This document shows, piece after piece, positions 47,499 to 59,008 of a stretch of 64,000 bases of DNA. The notes under the pieces are model-generated. The model ran no database searches, was not told the origin of the DNA, and was given only the letters and a program-made list of their open reading frames with translations. A program made the translations under genes and the position numbers. The stretch is from Tanypteryx hageni (taxonomy: Eukaryota > Arthropoda > Insecta > Odonata > Petaluridae): positions 25,472,869-25,536,868 of the forward strand of contig CM054114.1 of assembly GCA_028673005.1 (NCBI GenBank), written 5' to 3'. Every line of letters begins with the position of its first letter. Position 1 is the first letter of the stretch.

Positions 47499-47817
47499 CA
47501 GTGGAGTCCAACCTTTTTACATGGCGTAGTTGTGAATGCTTCGGAGGGCCTCCATGGAAGTCACGAGACCTTCAGCGAACCGGATGTTTACATTAGAAGT
47601 TACCAAGTGATTCAATGGTCTCATATTAGCAAAAATCAAGTATTAATAAATAACTAGCGTTAATTCTCCACCAGAAAAGTTATCGAGACTATAATTATAC
47701 TGAAAAAAATATGAAATTGTGGATTTCAATTTTTCCCGATCACCATTTCATCATACCTTTGCGAGCCGCATAGACTGCTCTAGGGGGCCGCATTTGGCCC
47801 GCGAGTTGGGACCTCTG
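47499..47817. mobile_element. hAT MITE (319 bp)
   Basis: It starts cagtggagtccaac and ends, inverted, cagaggtcccaac. It is flanked by ctttaaat (47491-47498) and ctttaaag (47818-47825), a 7/8 match 8-bp target duplication. The interior ends in 'gggccgcatttggcccgcg', as in related MITEs here. No coding capacity. Confidence 0.8.
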
Positions 47818-47825
47818 CTTTAAAG

Positions 47826-49740
47826 TAATAATGCCAGAAGAGAAGTTTCGAAACTATAAGGGTAGGACCACTGAGCGCAGAGACCACGAGTCATGGTTAC
47901 GTCTTTATTACGGGGGTTTTTCGTATCACGGAGGTTCCGAGGTTTCGGAGGATTCCGGATTACGGGGGTTTCCGGAGTTTGGGAGCTGCAAGATCTCAGC
48001 AACCCGGATATTCTACGTACTTCATTTCCAATTTTTCGTGCTTTCTAGTGCATCTGTCTATGGATACATTCATGCCGTAAACGAGCTTAGGATCATCTTT
48101 CTATTGACAATCACGCAAAGGAAAGAAAATCTCTTGCGCTTCCAAACAATCTATGTTCACGTAAATTTTTTTGCGCTCACAATGGCCTTTACTTGCGCGA
48201 GTTTTTGGTACACCAAATGAAATGAAAAATATATTGCTAAAAACTTTCGAAATGAAAGTTATTCGCAGCTTTGTTTTTAACAGATTTTCGGACACATTTG
48301 AATTTTTTACGCTCACCTTGTGTGATTTTATTATTTGCTTGAGGGTGACATCATTTTTATGTGTAAATGTGTCTATCGCGGCATTAGCACACCTTCCGCG
48401 TCGATAGAGAGAGAAAATTCTACTTTCGATTTTCTTTTTAGGAGCCTCAACTGTCAACGCTAGTGAATATCATCAATTCCCGATTACGAGACACTTTCGA
48501 AATTATAGCCAGAGTTCCCCGCGTCAAAGGATCTTTTGCCGGGTAAATGAATGAGGAAAACTAAAAGAAGAGGTGAAGCGTCCCTTCACAGAAAATTCTT
48601 CAAAATTTCCTTTTTCGAGCAAAAGACCATCGGAAAAAATGAGAGAAATCCCTCCATATTTATGAATCGTCGCCCGAAGGTCGGGAAAAAGGCTTTGCGA
48701 TATCAACACCTGTTGAATATGTACAGATGTCTGGGATAATCAAGCTCGAAATTTTCTGGAAAGTAACGCCCTCTATCTCCCTTTCTCGCGTTTTACGAGA
48801 TTATGGATGTTTTTTATGAGAGCGCAGAGGTTTTCTTTTAACGGTCTCCAAGGACGTCCCTTTGACGACGGCGCTTGTTTTCAACATCCGAAGAATCCTT
48901 CAACTGCGAAAGAGGCGATCTATTTTGGTCTCAAACAATATACTGCGTAGATAAAATGTCTAATCGTTTGAAGTAAACACGGATTTTAGTGAGCGAAATC
49001 AGCCAGGCTGTTCCAGATAATTCAACATGATTCGTAAATTATAGAATTATCTAGATAGTCCTATAGCCTAAAAGAAAAAAGTGCAAGCATTCCGGTAACA
49101 AAATTAAAAATGTATTAACTACTGACGTAATTTCAATAACCGATCTCTTTTAGAATTTATTTTCGGTGAAGAGGGCGGTATTGTAGCCGAACAACTCATC
49201 CTGCTTTTTAGCAACCTTATTATGGCTATTGGAGATATCTAAGATAAATACTTATTTTTTAAAATTTTCATGCTTAAGTGCTTGTTTTTGAATGTGACAT
49301 GACGCCTAAACATCATTTTTACCAAGTAAGCAGATTCATAATTCAGAAAACATAAACCATATAAAAAACGACTGGGCCAAGTTTATTTATTGAAATCTTC
49401 TCCGATAGTAATACGATCGCAAAGGATTAGCATAAGTCGACATTCAACAGAATAATAGAAGAGCGTGAATTTCGTTTTGTTTTAATCTGTTATTTTGAAA
49501 GAAGGTAAGATATTAAGATTGCTTCCTTAGACAATGCATACTTACTGAATAATTACAGGGCTAGCACGATTACTATTATTATTACTATCGCGCATAGTAT
49601 GATTTTGACAAAAAATACGTAGAATGACATATTTGATAGAAATTTACTTTGAAGTCGTAACAAAAAAATAAAAAATGAGCTTATATATGAGACATGGTGG
49701 TATTTATTTGCTAAACTAATTGGTTCAACAAAACATTAAC
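47826..49740. other. Intergenic stretch, no gene recognised
   Basis: Overlapping frames at 47831-48220 plus, 48101-48457 minus and 48171-48407 plus carry no recognisable motif. Composition is near the window average. Confidence 0.35.
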
Positions 49741-49852
49741 AAATTGATGGGTTACAGTGATCCGAAGATCCTATGCAGACAGACATAAGCTGTCAAGTTG
49801 GGAATAATTTTGAAACGAGAAAAAATCTGCTATGACCGGGAATCGAACTATA
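49741..49852 (-). mobile_element. tRNA-like SINE, copy 3 (head truncated)
   Basis: On the minus strand: 'gttcgattcccggtcatagc' B-box region, 'agattttttctcgtttc', 'gacagcttatgtctgtctgc' and 'ataggatctt'. Same orientation as copies 1 and 2. The A-box side is missing. Confidence 0.65.
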
Positions 49853-50600
49853 TTGTTACGTTTTTTCTATAGAATCAATAAATAGTGTCTAATATATATA
49901 TAATGCACTACATATTTTAAAAACACTCCACAGCCAAACAAGATCCAACTTAAAGTCGTAAAAAAGATTAAAGCAAATAACATTGCTAGTGATTATTGAC
50001 TTTTCAGCCAAACTCATCCATGTCACAATCAATATAATAATTCTTTTAAATGATAAATTAAGAAATAAATAGGAAGCAAATAATTTTTGAGTGATTTTTG
50101 GCTCATAAATGAAAATAATCAAGTTGACACGGAGAAAAGTCGCGGTATCCAGTTAATTGACGTCATTAACCGAATCCAGAATTAACGAAAAATTCTCCCA
50201 ATCGCTCAAGTATGTCGCTTAAAACCCGTTAGGGAAAAATAATAAAACGTGAAAAGTTATTACTGGATTCCGCTCAAGTTAACAGCAAAAATAATATATT
50301 AATGAACTTTAGGCGATCAAAATTTGATGTGAATTATAAAAAATCAACAGTATGGTCGTGCTGTGGAACCAATCTTCCAAAAGTGAGAAGGATATGCTTC
50401 GGAATCCCGATCCAAAATTCGCTCCAGCGTTAACGAGATTAAAGAGATTCTTTTAAGGAGAACGACACCCCTAACTTCCAAAGCGCCATCACGGTATTTG
50501 AACTAACGCCGTGTATTCGATAGGTAAGACAACTCGAGACTCGGAAGCATTTGCATTTCTAGCTCTCTCTCTCCATCTTTTCGGAAGGTGCCCTTCCCTC
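49853..50600. other. AT-rich stretch
   Basis: Nothing recognisable. Confidence 0.35.
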
Positions 50601-50628
50601 GAGATTTCTCACTCAATTTCCACACGCG

Positions 50629-50690
50629 CGTGCGCGCGCACACACACACACACACGCTAACACACACACACACGCTAACACACCTATACA
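50629..50690. repeat. (CA)n microsatellite with 'cgctaa' interruptions
   Basis: Three CA blocks are separated by two 'cgctaa' units. The open frames across it are low complexity. Confidence 0.9.
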
Positions 50691-50789
50691 GGGAGCCACC
50701 AGTCTCCACGAAAGAGTCCCACTCCATCCCTCGCTACACGCTATTCCACTTCCCTTCCGCCATCTCCCAACCCAATCCTTCCTTGTAAG

Positions 50790-50960
50790 TTCCCGTTCTT
50801 CCTTTCATTATTTGCCTACTTCCCTCTTCCTCTTTCGCCTCGCCCTACCCACCCTTACGTCCCTCTTACCCTCCTCCTCTTATCCCACTGTTTCTATCAC
50901 ATTCTTTCTTTATACATGCTTCCTCCTCTCTTATTCTTTCTCTCGTATTCTCCATATAGT
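50790..50960. repeat. Pyrimidine-rich tract
   Basis: C/T-rich on the plus strand. The short Leu/Ser/Thr frame is not a gene. Confidence 0.6.
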
Positions 50961-51423
50961 AGTAAATATTGTAAATGTGGAAAAATATAAATTTAAAATA
51001 TAAAGAACTCCTGGAGGATCGACGAACAACTTTGTTGCACTGAAAATTTGTTATGATAAATACTTCTCAGTCTATTAATAATAAAAAATTACCAGTTTTT
51101 GCCATTATGTCGGAAACGCAGCATGGTGTTAAGTTGGATTGTATAATTAAAAAATTTTAACGTCTACAGTAACATCACGGTTTCGATTCAACAGGCGATT
51201 CTGTCCTCCATTTGTCTAACATGGTATGTTGTTCAGCTGCGCCATAGCTGAGTAGTTATGATTTTCAACACAAAACGATTTAGTCTTGCCAATGCATATG
51301 TTCGACCAGGCACTTTACAGTAGCTTTTTACATTCTTAAATTAACATTATATTTAATATATTACATTAACATAATTAAATTACTAAATTAATATTGACGA
51401 ATTTTATACAGAATACTGCACAG
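50961..51423. other. AT-rich stretch
   Basis: Nothing recognisable. Confidence 0.3.
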
Positions 51424-51425
51424 TA

Positions 51426-51948
51426 TGCAGGGTGCTCATAATTTATTCGCCAAAATACATACATTCGTGCAGCACAAACTACAATAAATTGAAAAACTTC
51501 ACTTCCTTTGAAAGAACAACTCAAAGAGTTCTGTTATGCATCAACAAACTTCACATGAGCTCCATTTGCAGCACGCAGGATGTTCAAACACTGTTTTACG
51601 CCAAGTGTTATCAAGGATCTAGAGTGAAACAGAAGCTAATGCATTGTTGATCTGCAACTTTCATACGAAAGATTTCATCCAATAAATAACCGCAGGGGAA
51701 AAATCAATTGGCGTGACATACGGGGAGCGAGGGGGCCATCCCGTCCACCATTCTCGTAAACATTTTCTTGGTCGATGGAATGGACGGGATGAATAATTTT
51801 TTTGGCCCCATCGCTCTCCGGTTATCACTCAAATGAAGTTATGTTAAGGATCAAGTCTTTCTTCCTAAATTTGCAGATCCGGATAAACGGCGTACGTGTT
51901 CTACGGATATATGCAATGTGGTGAATAAATTATGGTAACCCTGTACAA
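51426..51948. mobile_element. Head-to-head foldback of a mariner-like transposon
   Basis: The ends are inverted: 'cagggtgctcataatttatt' at 51430 and, reversed, 'cagggttaccataatttatt' at 51947. Both arms carry the same transposase C-terminal signature in opposite directions. The minus strand from about 51772 reads WPPRSPYVTPIDF then YWMKSF. The plus strand from about 51779 reads WNGRD then WPHRSPVIT. The SPDLxPxDFFLW-type motif is a known Tc1/mariner-superfamily catalytic region. The element therefore consists of two 3' halves joined head to head, with the right arm shortened. The original TA target is visible on the right, and the left base has changed. Confidence 0.7.
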
Positions 51949-52670
51949 TAATGCATGAAAAAGTAAGTTTCTTTTGTCCGATTCATGCCACAACATCACC
52001 AATCCTCGTTCGCACACATAAAAATCGTCTGATTTAATTCAATCAAGATTCTTGGTTGGTTTTTATTTACTTTGCTTACTAATTTATGACGTAAAAAGTC
52101 TTATGCGCTGCAATGTAACGTGTTACTTGCGTAAAAATGTTAAGTTTATCTCGTAAAAGCACGCAAGAAACGTAAACCATGCTTTTACTATTATGTAGTA
52201 TGGGAAGATGAAGATTATCTGCATGTCATTTCATTATGCGTCGCAGTTTTAAGTATCGCAAGTCCAACGTATAGTGCGTACAGTATAGACTAGAACTGTC
52301 CCAAACTATGTTCCGCGAAAGCTTAATGGAGATCAGTGAGAGACTTTTAAGTGTTCGTGTTTTTAGAGACATTCTTGAGTGTTATCAGAATCTAAATGAT
52401 TTCATATGAACAAATAATGTTTTCCTCGATAAAAATGCCCAATTTAGGTGATCCAACCCTTGAATGGCCTGCGTTAGAGAACATTTTTCGCCTACAACAG
52501 AAAAATTGGAGTGGCTTCACAATTCTTTTGTTGCATTAAATGAAAAGGAGCAAACGTTTTATATTTTATCTGATTTCACATTTAAAACTTAAGTTTGAAA
52601 AGTTCAGGGAGAAAATGTCTTTGAATTATAAGGATTCCGTGGCTTCGCAAAGTTTGGGAAGCCACTTTTC
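51949..52670. other. AT-rich stretch
   Basis: Nothing recognisable. Confidence 0.3.
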
Positions 52671-52679
52671 TTCAATTTA

Positions 52680-53166
52680 TTATATCTCTTTTCTCTCATT
52701 TTCTCCTCCACGTGCCATCTCCCAAACGTTTTCTCGTCTTCTCTCCCTATTTCCTCTCGTTCTCCTGTCTCTCCCATTTCATCCACTCTGCTCCCTTCCT
52801 CTATCTCTCTCTCATGCACTTATCCATCTTTCCTCTCTCACCTCCCTCCTACGTCTCTTCCCGCTACCTTCCTCCTCTTATAACCCGTCACGATCTTCCA
52901 CACTTCCTTCACCACTCCTCCTCTATCTCTCCAACAGTCTTAAGGTCTTTCTTCAGCAATTACGCTTGCCATTGTGTTACAGGTCCTTTCTCACTCACTT
53001 TACCTCTCAAACTCTGCTCCTTACAGTGGCGAAATCCACTGACGTATCGTTTAAAGACCCTTTCCTGAGCATATCCATCCTCTTTCTCTACCAGTCTTCC
53101 TTTAAGTCCCCTCCTCTCCATTTTCATCCGTTCATCTGAGAGAAACCTCTCGACCCTCCCAACGGA

Positions 53167-53208
<42 letters not shown>

Positions 53209-53215
53209 AAAGAGA
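52680..53215. repeat. Pyrimidine-rich tract ending in (GA)n
   Basis: C/T-rich on the plus strand to about 53155, then 'gagagagaga' to 53215. The 199-codon plus frame (52540-53139) is Ser/Leu/Pro/Phe-rich low complexity and is rejected as a gene. Confidence 0.7.
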
Positions 53216-53464
53216 GATATGCTGTTAGCACCATCCCAGCCAAGAGAAAAACCAAATCCACAATTACGGCGAACCATTCTGAAGGAATGGAGAGAGAGGG
53301 AGTGGGTGGGAAGGAGAGATGCATGTATAACAGGAGAAGAAAAGAAGAGAGAAAGGAAGTTTTTAACGGTTGCACATTTTTAACTCGGATGTAATTACAG
53401 AACGACTTTATCTCATACTCTTAAAGTCTGCTCCGTCGATCATCTGGTGTTAGTGATGGTGGTG

Positions 53465-53496
53465 TATGTGTATGTGTGTGTGTGTGTGTGTGTGTA
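53465..53496. repeat. (GT)n microsatellite
   Basis: About 14 GT units with two interruptions. Confidence 0.9.
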
Positions 53497-53529
53497 AGAT
53501 CGTGCAAATATCGGGAAAGGAAGATAAAC

Positions 53530-54180
53530 TATAACATAAGTATTGAGCCAATAGAACAATTTTCATAATGTAAATGCCTTGGATGCATCACGGCAAGAGA
53601 GGAAAAATGAACCGATGAAATAAGGATTAGTGTAGAGAAAGCAAAAGCCTCTTTTAAAAGTAAGAAACAAGTACTAACGGAAAATATAAAGGAGAATATA
53701 CGCAATTAGTTCAAGGAATGCAATGTATGGAGTATAGTTTTGTTATGTGGAATAAACATGGATGCCAAGGAAAATGGCATAAAATACTCGGATAGATTCG
53801 AAATGTGACATGGAGATGAATGCTTAGGATAAAATGGACGAATAGACTGAAAAACTATGAAGTACTAACAAGAGTAGGAGAGATGAAAATCTATAAGACT
53901 ATAATAAGAAGGAAGGCGAGCTGGATATTGAGAGAGAGGGAGAGAGAGATTAAGGTAGAGAGAGAGAGAAAGAGCATGATTAAAGACGTGTTTGAAGGAA
54001 AAATAGAATGAGGTAGGAAATGGTTTCAGCTGACTGACGACCTGAAAGGAAAAGAGAGCTGTCAAGACATGAAGATGATTACGGAAAATAGGAGTATGTG
54101 AAGAACTAGCTTTAACCATCAATAATCACGGACCAGTCTACTGGCAGACTACCTATGATGATGATGAGCATGATGATTGA
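53530..54180 (+). mobile_element. Degenerate RTE-like retrotransposon 3' end
   Basis: 53820-54011 encodes LRIKWTNRLKNYEVLTR, then IYKTIIRRKASWI and IKDVFEGK. This aligns with the C-terminal domain at 27300-27480 (LKVKWTDRITNVEVLIR, VDTIVTRKKKWIGHVLRR, LKDVIEGT). Earlier fragments are shifted between frames. The 3' end is 'ctatgatgatgatgagcatgatg', an (ATG)n-type tail. A purine-rich 'gagagagagagaaagag' insertion breaks the frame near 53930-53980. Much older than the copy at 25830. Confidence 0.75.
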
Positions 54181-54399
54181 GTGATTAACGACTTGATGCC
54201 AATATCTCAGGGCTTATAGCTGAGGCCATTTTCCTTTTCACCGGTTACGGAGCTATCCGAAATGTAGCTAGTTACGCTACGTATTATTTAGTGATGAAGC
54301 GCAGTGTATTGGAAGCAATAATATCCGAAACTCTCATGTAAGGTCTGATAATTTCTTCACGGAGCAACGGAAGGTAATTTTAAACATAGTTATAGTAAT

Positions 54400-54975
54400 A
54401 GCGGATCGCCTTATGGGCACGTCTGGTCCGTCCATCCATCGTAACTTTCGTCTCCTAAACCGATGTACGGATTTTAATTTAATTAGGTGTAAGTGATCTT
54501 TATTAAAAAATTTCGCAAAATTCTGATTTTCAACTGAATCCGTCAATTAGAACTTCCCCTTGATGTAATTACTTTAATAAACATATACTCGTATGGCATC
54601 CGTCAAGCAACAATGAAACACCAAACTTTTCTCTCCCTAGCTCGTATATGATCTGTAAGGTATAGATTAAATAATTATTCGGATAACAAAATTTACTACA
54701 AGAAAGTCCGCGAGGCCACTTAATTACGAGTTATAGTTTCGGGGATAAAAATTCGAAAAAATTCCAACCAAAACATCGCGTATTTTGTTTACATCGATCG
54801 CTAAGACGATTCTTTCAGCAAAAAACAATTACAAATCCATATATCTCTCTCACACTCTCTTATATGATCTACGAGGTATAGACTAAAATATATATTTGGA
54901 TAGAGAACAACATTCACTACAAGAGAGTTCCTCAGACTATAGATTCGGGGATAAAAACTCGAGAATCACCTAATC
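54400..54975 (+). repeat. Dispersed ~0.6-kb repeat, copy 2
   Basis: Opposite in orientation to the copy at 33180-33775 and aligned with it over nearly its full length. Internally, 'tatatgatct' + 'aggtatag' recurs at about 54646 and 54862, so the repeat itself contains a ~215-bp tandem. Confidence 0.85.
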
Positions 54976-55436
54976 TTTCGATACCGTCTCAAAGGTATTT
55001 CCCATTAAGAACGCCTTTGAAATCTATTTGTATTCCATTTATGGAGTATACTTTTCCATCTTGTCTTTTAACTTGTGGTGTGGTGTCGCTGGTAATCAGG
55101 TTCTTGAACCTTTTAACTTTGAGAAATGTCTTACAGATGACATATGTGGAATGTTGTTGAAAAATGATATGCCGCAACGTGATTATCGCCTTAAAAACCA
55201 CGTTTTTCTCAACAAAAATTCCAAGGTTTTTTAAACCTCGACATACATAAAATATCACTATTATATACAAAAAGAGAGAATTATTCGGGCTCTGCACGGA
55301 AATTCGAACAAATAATCAGACAAGCGAAATTCACGCTTTTTCTCTTCGCGCTCTCTCTCTAAACTTCAATTGATGAAGTTACCCGAGTCGAATGATATCT
55401 GCGCCCGGAACTTAAAAATAAATCCACTCGTAAACA
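54976..55436. other. AT-rich stretch
   Basis: Nothing recognisable. The overlapping frames 54989-55297 minus and 55028-55234 plus show no motif. Confidence 0.3.
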
Positions 55437-55762
55437 ATTTAGAGTAGTAGTGGACAACTTTTTAAGCCTGGCGGTCCGAATTATAGATTGCGAATTCCTC
55501 GGCGGGCCGCATTTTAAGTTGACAGTGCATCGGCGGGCCAGATTAGACTTCGAATCGGAGGTTAACTAGTGATTCTTAGGTATCATTGCAGTGAATATAA
55601 TGTCTAAATTGGGTTTTACGGGTTAACATTTCCATGACAAGTGTTTTATTGTCTTAATCTTAATGTATACGATAGGGAGCTGTCTAAAATATCTTTTTAA
55701 TCCTAACTTCGAGGGCCGCATAAAACGCACTCAAGGGTCGCATGCTCATTGCTGATTTAGAG
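55437..55762. mobile_element. hAT MITE (310 bp) with perfect 8-bp target duplication
   Basis: atttagag lies at 55437-55444 and 55755-55762. The element starts tagtagtggacaac and ends, inverted, cagcaatgagcatg, with 'ggcgggccgcattt' inside. It is similar in size and interior to the MITE at 47499-47817. Confidence 0.8.
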
Positions 55763-55938
55763 GATTTGAAATTATTTTTAGTTGAGGATAGGTATATCAT
55801 ATTATTTTGCATTAATTTTATACGAATCACAGGATCACTATGACATTAGAAAATGCCTTGAATGGGGCCATAATTAAAGTAATCTGGATTAATATATGCT
55901 TTTCCATAACTAGCGATTAATTAAATGATCGCGCGAGT
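55763..55938. other. AT-rich stretch
   Basis: Nothing recognisable. Confidence 0.3.
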
Positions 55939-55953
55939 GTACACACACACACA

Positions 55954-56022
<69 letters not shown>
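55939..56022. repeat. (CA)n(TA)n microsatellite
   Basis: A short CA run followed by about 33 TA units that directly abut the left end of the MITE. Confidence 0.95.
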
Positions 56023-56024
<2 letters not shown>

Positions 56025-56270
56025 ATGTCAACAAGGTGTTGGGATGAGGAAACCCAGTGAGCACTCACCAATCAGACGACTTCAGGTAGCTGTAGCTGTA
56101 GCTGTAGCTGAAGAAGGAGTAGTTCCGAAAGCTTTACGTTTGTGATGTTTCTGTGTTTTTGTGTTATTTTACGTGTGTCGCTTCGACATCCCCGGGGCCT
56201 CGCCAACCTGAAGTCGTCTGATTGGTGAGTGCTCACTGGGTTTCCTCATCCCAACACCTTGTTGACATCC
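56023..56270. mobile_element. MITE with perfect 64-bp terminal inverted repeats
   Basis: 56023-56086 equals the reverse complement of 56207-56270 at all 64 positions; the ends begin ggatgtcaacaaggtgttgg. The 120-bp centre has a (TAGCTG)n-like run at 56087-56110. TA-rich DNA flanks both sides, so the target duplication cannot be resolved (probably TA or TATA). Superfamily unknown. A truncated relative lies at 1817-1922. Confidence 0.9.
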
Positions 56271-56305
56271 ATATATTCATTTTACCTTTCCTTTTCCGTA
56301 AGTTG

Positions 56306-56348
<43 letters not shown>

Positions 56349-56352
56349 CATA
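56306..56352. repeat. (TA)n microsatellite
   Basis: About 20 TA units shortly after the MITE. Confidence 0.95.
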
Positions 56353-56964
56353 AATTACTTAAATTAGGAATAGTTAAGCCTACAAAAAATATTCTTAGTA
56401 TTTTTTTATCGGCTGATTTCTATAGCAGGAATGCAGCCTTTTTAAAAATACTTTTAACTGTTTCCCCGCGACGCTTACCTCTTTAAGCCGACATCCTGGG
56501 GCGGAGAAAGGAAAATCGTAAGTTCAAGGTAATACATTTCCACTTTTTTCCCTCGAGATCCTCCGCGTTAGTTTTTTTTCCACGTCCGGAGATAAGCTCC
56601 GGAATAAAAAAAACCGTGATTTCGGAAGAAAAATGACCGCGACTGTGCCTAATACCGCACACGCGGCGGGCGGGATTCTTCTTTTTTTTAAACTACTTCC
56701 GCCATTTTAATTTTTGTCTTATTTTTGGTGCCTAAAAGTTGTAATTGCCCAAAAAAATACAAAGGAACCGATCGACCTTAAGTAAGAGTTAAATGCACGA
56801 CACGTGCTGGTTCTTTGTGCAGAAGAATTTCTCTGATTCGTTGTTTTTTGCGTGGGTTTCCTGGTTATTCACCGTATATATCCGTCAAAATGGCCACTTT
56901 CTCAGGCGCGACGTACGGAGAGAAAGACAGAGAGAGAGAGAGAGACAAAGAGCAGCGATTGTCC
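56353..56964. other. Intergenic stretch
   Basis: Somewhat GC-richer around 56560-56680. A (GA)n run lies at 56930-56945. No gene was recognised. Confidence 0.35.
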
Positions 56965-57345
56965 TCGCCGTCTAATCCATAGGCCAGGAAATATTTCACG
57001 CGGATGTTGGACGGGAGTGACAAATTTCTTGACCCTCTCGCGCTCCGGATACCATCCCGACGGATTTTATTTCTCTCTCTCTATTTTAAGAGTATAGTTT
57101 ACTTTATCAGGCGTAAAAACTAGCTACTCTTCTCCACAATATATTCTGTGGGAAAGTAATTCTTGTGTTTCATTATGAATAATATATTTATGAATTTTAG
57201 ATTTTAATATGGTGTCAATTAGGAGATTACCAAACTATATCAGTCGCTCTTTCGAATGAAAAAAACGATTATCCAGTACATTTTGTAGTTTTTGTCGTAA
57301 TGATGTATAGAATGTGGTAAATAAATTTTGGCCTGCTGTACTTAC
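56965..57345 (+). mobile_element. Mariner-like transposon remnant, copy 2
   Basis: 57034-57075 reads PSRAPDTIPTDF in one frame, a decayed SPDLxPxDF motif, preceded by 'ttggacggga' as at 51770. The right end 'gtggtaaataaatttt' then 'ctgtac' (57312-57341) matches the right terminus of the element at 51948. The left part is missing. Confidence 0.6.
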
Positions 57346-58165
57346 AAAAAAAAATCCGTTAACCATTTTGATCATCGTGAACTCTTAATGATTTTCACAC
57401 GTAAATAGGCAAAACAAGAACATATGTCCGGTAAATTTAATTATACAGTCAATTCGGATGATTCGTTTCTCGGTTCTAGACGGATTTACTTTAAGAGCTC
57501 TTCGCCAAACGGACAGTTTCGAGCTAACTTAAACAGGGCCTTTGACATTTGGACTCGTCCCCTTCTCTCTTTCTCTTTCTCTCTATCTTTCCCTTTCAAT
57601 TCCAATGCAGCCCTCCTGCGAGTCCTGAGAACGATGAATATTAGCTTTATTTAAAGGCATTGGAGTTATATAATACACTTCTTCCATACGAAATCTTTAT
57701 ACCTCAATTAGTAGAAAGCGTATGATTGTTAGTCCATCCAAAATAGTTTAGAAGAGTAAACGTTAATAGTGATATTTTTAAAAAGGTATTTAAAAGCAAT
57801 ACATTACCTCTGTGCTTGGAGATGCACATGTTTAAAGGGAAGATTCCTTTCCCTAACTGAGATGATTCAAAAAGCCACATTACACATGCAATTATCTATA
57901 CGTGATGACGTTTATTCTTGAATCAATCAATGAGGTTCAATTGAGAATTATGGAGCTCGTATAATGGTTGAAATAAAATTGAGCATGTTAGCGCTCACTC
58001 GAGTATCTGCAAAAACCAGAAAAATGTCGTGAATAACCATATGCGCACACCGGGTACAAGACAGCCGTCATCAGTGTTATTCGCCCTTATTAGGTTCTGA
58101 ATCTACAAACTATGATTCATTATAGCCACCATAAACCTCTTCAACTAAGGCAATAAATGCACGTT
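57346..58165. other. AT-rich stretch
   Basis: Nothing recognisable. The 76-codon frame at 57424-57654 ends in low-complexity Ser/Phe. Confidence 0.3.
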
Positions 58166-58167
58166 AT

Positions 58168-59008
58168 CAACAAGAAGTCCAAACCAGGACTAATGCAGGT
58201 TGGTTTCCCAAATTTGACGTCCCCAATTCATTACTTACATTGACAGAACATATTTCAGTTAATATTAGTCATTTGAAATGATTTCTCACACCATAAATAC
58301 CATTTGTAATTCATATTTTATCAATAACAGAGAGAAATTGGAAAAAATGAATACAGCATTATCAGGTGTAAAAAACTAAAACCAATGTCAAAATTTCTTT
58401 CTGACAATATATGATGTATGTATCTTTTTAAATAAACAATTTAAATAAATGTTCCTGTTTATATACTTATATGTTTGTATAAATTGTCAATTACTGAAGA
58501 GTAGTCCAGCGGAAAAGAAAATAACCCATTTGTTCACTCGTCTATGCTCAAGCCTAGTTCGGTAATAATCGTCTACATGGCAACAATCCGATAAAATGCA
58601 ATTAAAAACGCAAAAACGCTGTTTTAATAGAAATCAGAAAATTAAATTAAATATCAAAATTCGGTGGTATGAAATACAATCAACATTCGTTTCCCCTTAG
58701 AACAGTACAGACCTCACTCCGATATCACAATTTGAATATATTTTAACGTATTAAAAAGATATCTCTACACGATGGATTTGAGACTTCTTATGTAAAACAA
58801 ATAAAAATAAACGTTCCTGGAATCTAACCCATAACTTCAATCTTCGCCAAATAAAATATATCTCGGAGATGGGCTCTGGCAGCATGAGCCTAACACCAAG
58901 TTTCATGAAAATCGGCCAATTGGTGCAAAAGTTGTTAGTAGGGGACATACACACACAGACAGGACCATTTCATAAGACTATGTTTTCTTTGGAAACCAGC
59001 TTAAAAAT
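58168..59008 (-). repeat. 0.85-kb repeat, left arm of inverted pair
   Basis: Its reverse complement aligns along its length with 60400-61246. Shared blocks are 'gctggtttcc', 'gaaatggtcctg(c/t)ctgtgtgtgt', 'aacttttgcaccaattgg', 'gttttttgcgtttt' type, 'attgcattttatcggattatt', 'gaactaggcttgagca' and 'cattagtcctggtttggact'. GCTGGTTTCC and its inverse lie near both ends, as short TIRs. Confidence 0.85.

Noticed and set aside
52540..53139. 199-codon plus-strand frame
   Set aside because: Low-complexity reading of a pyrimidine-rich tract. The first 40 residues also lack any motif.
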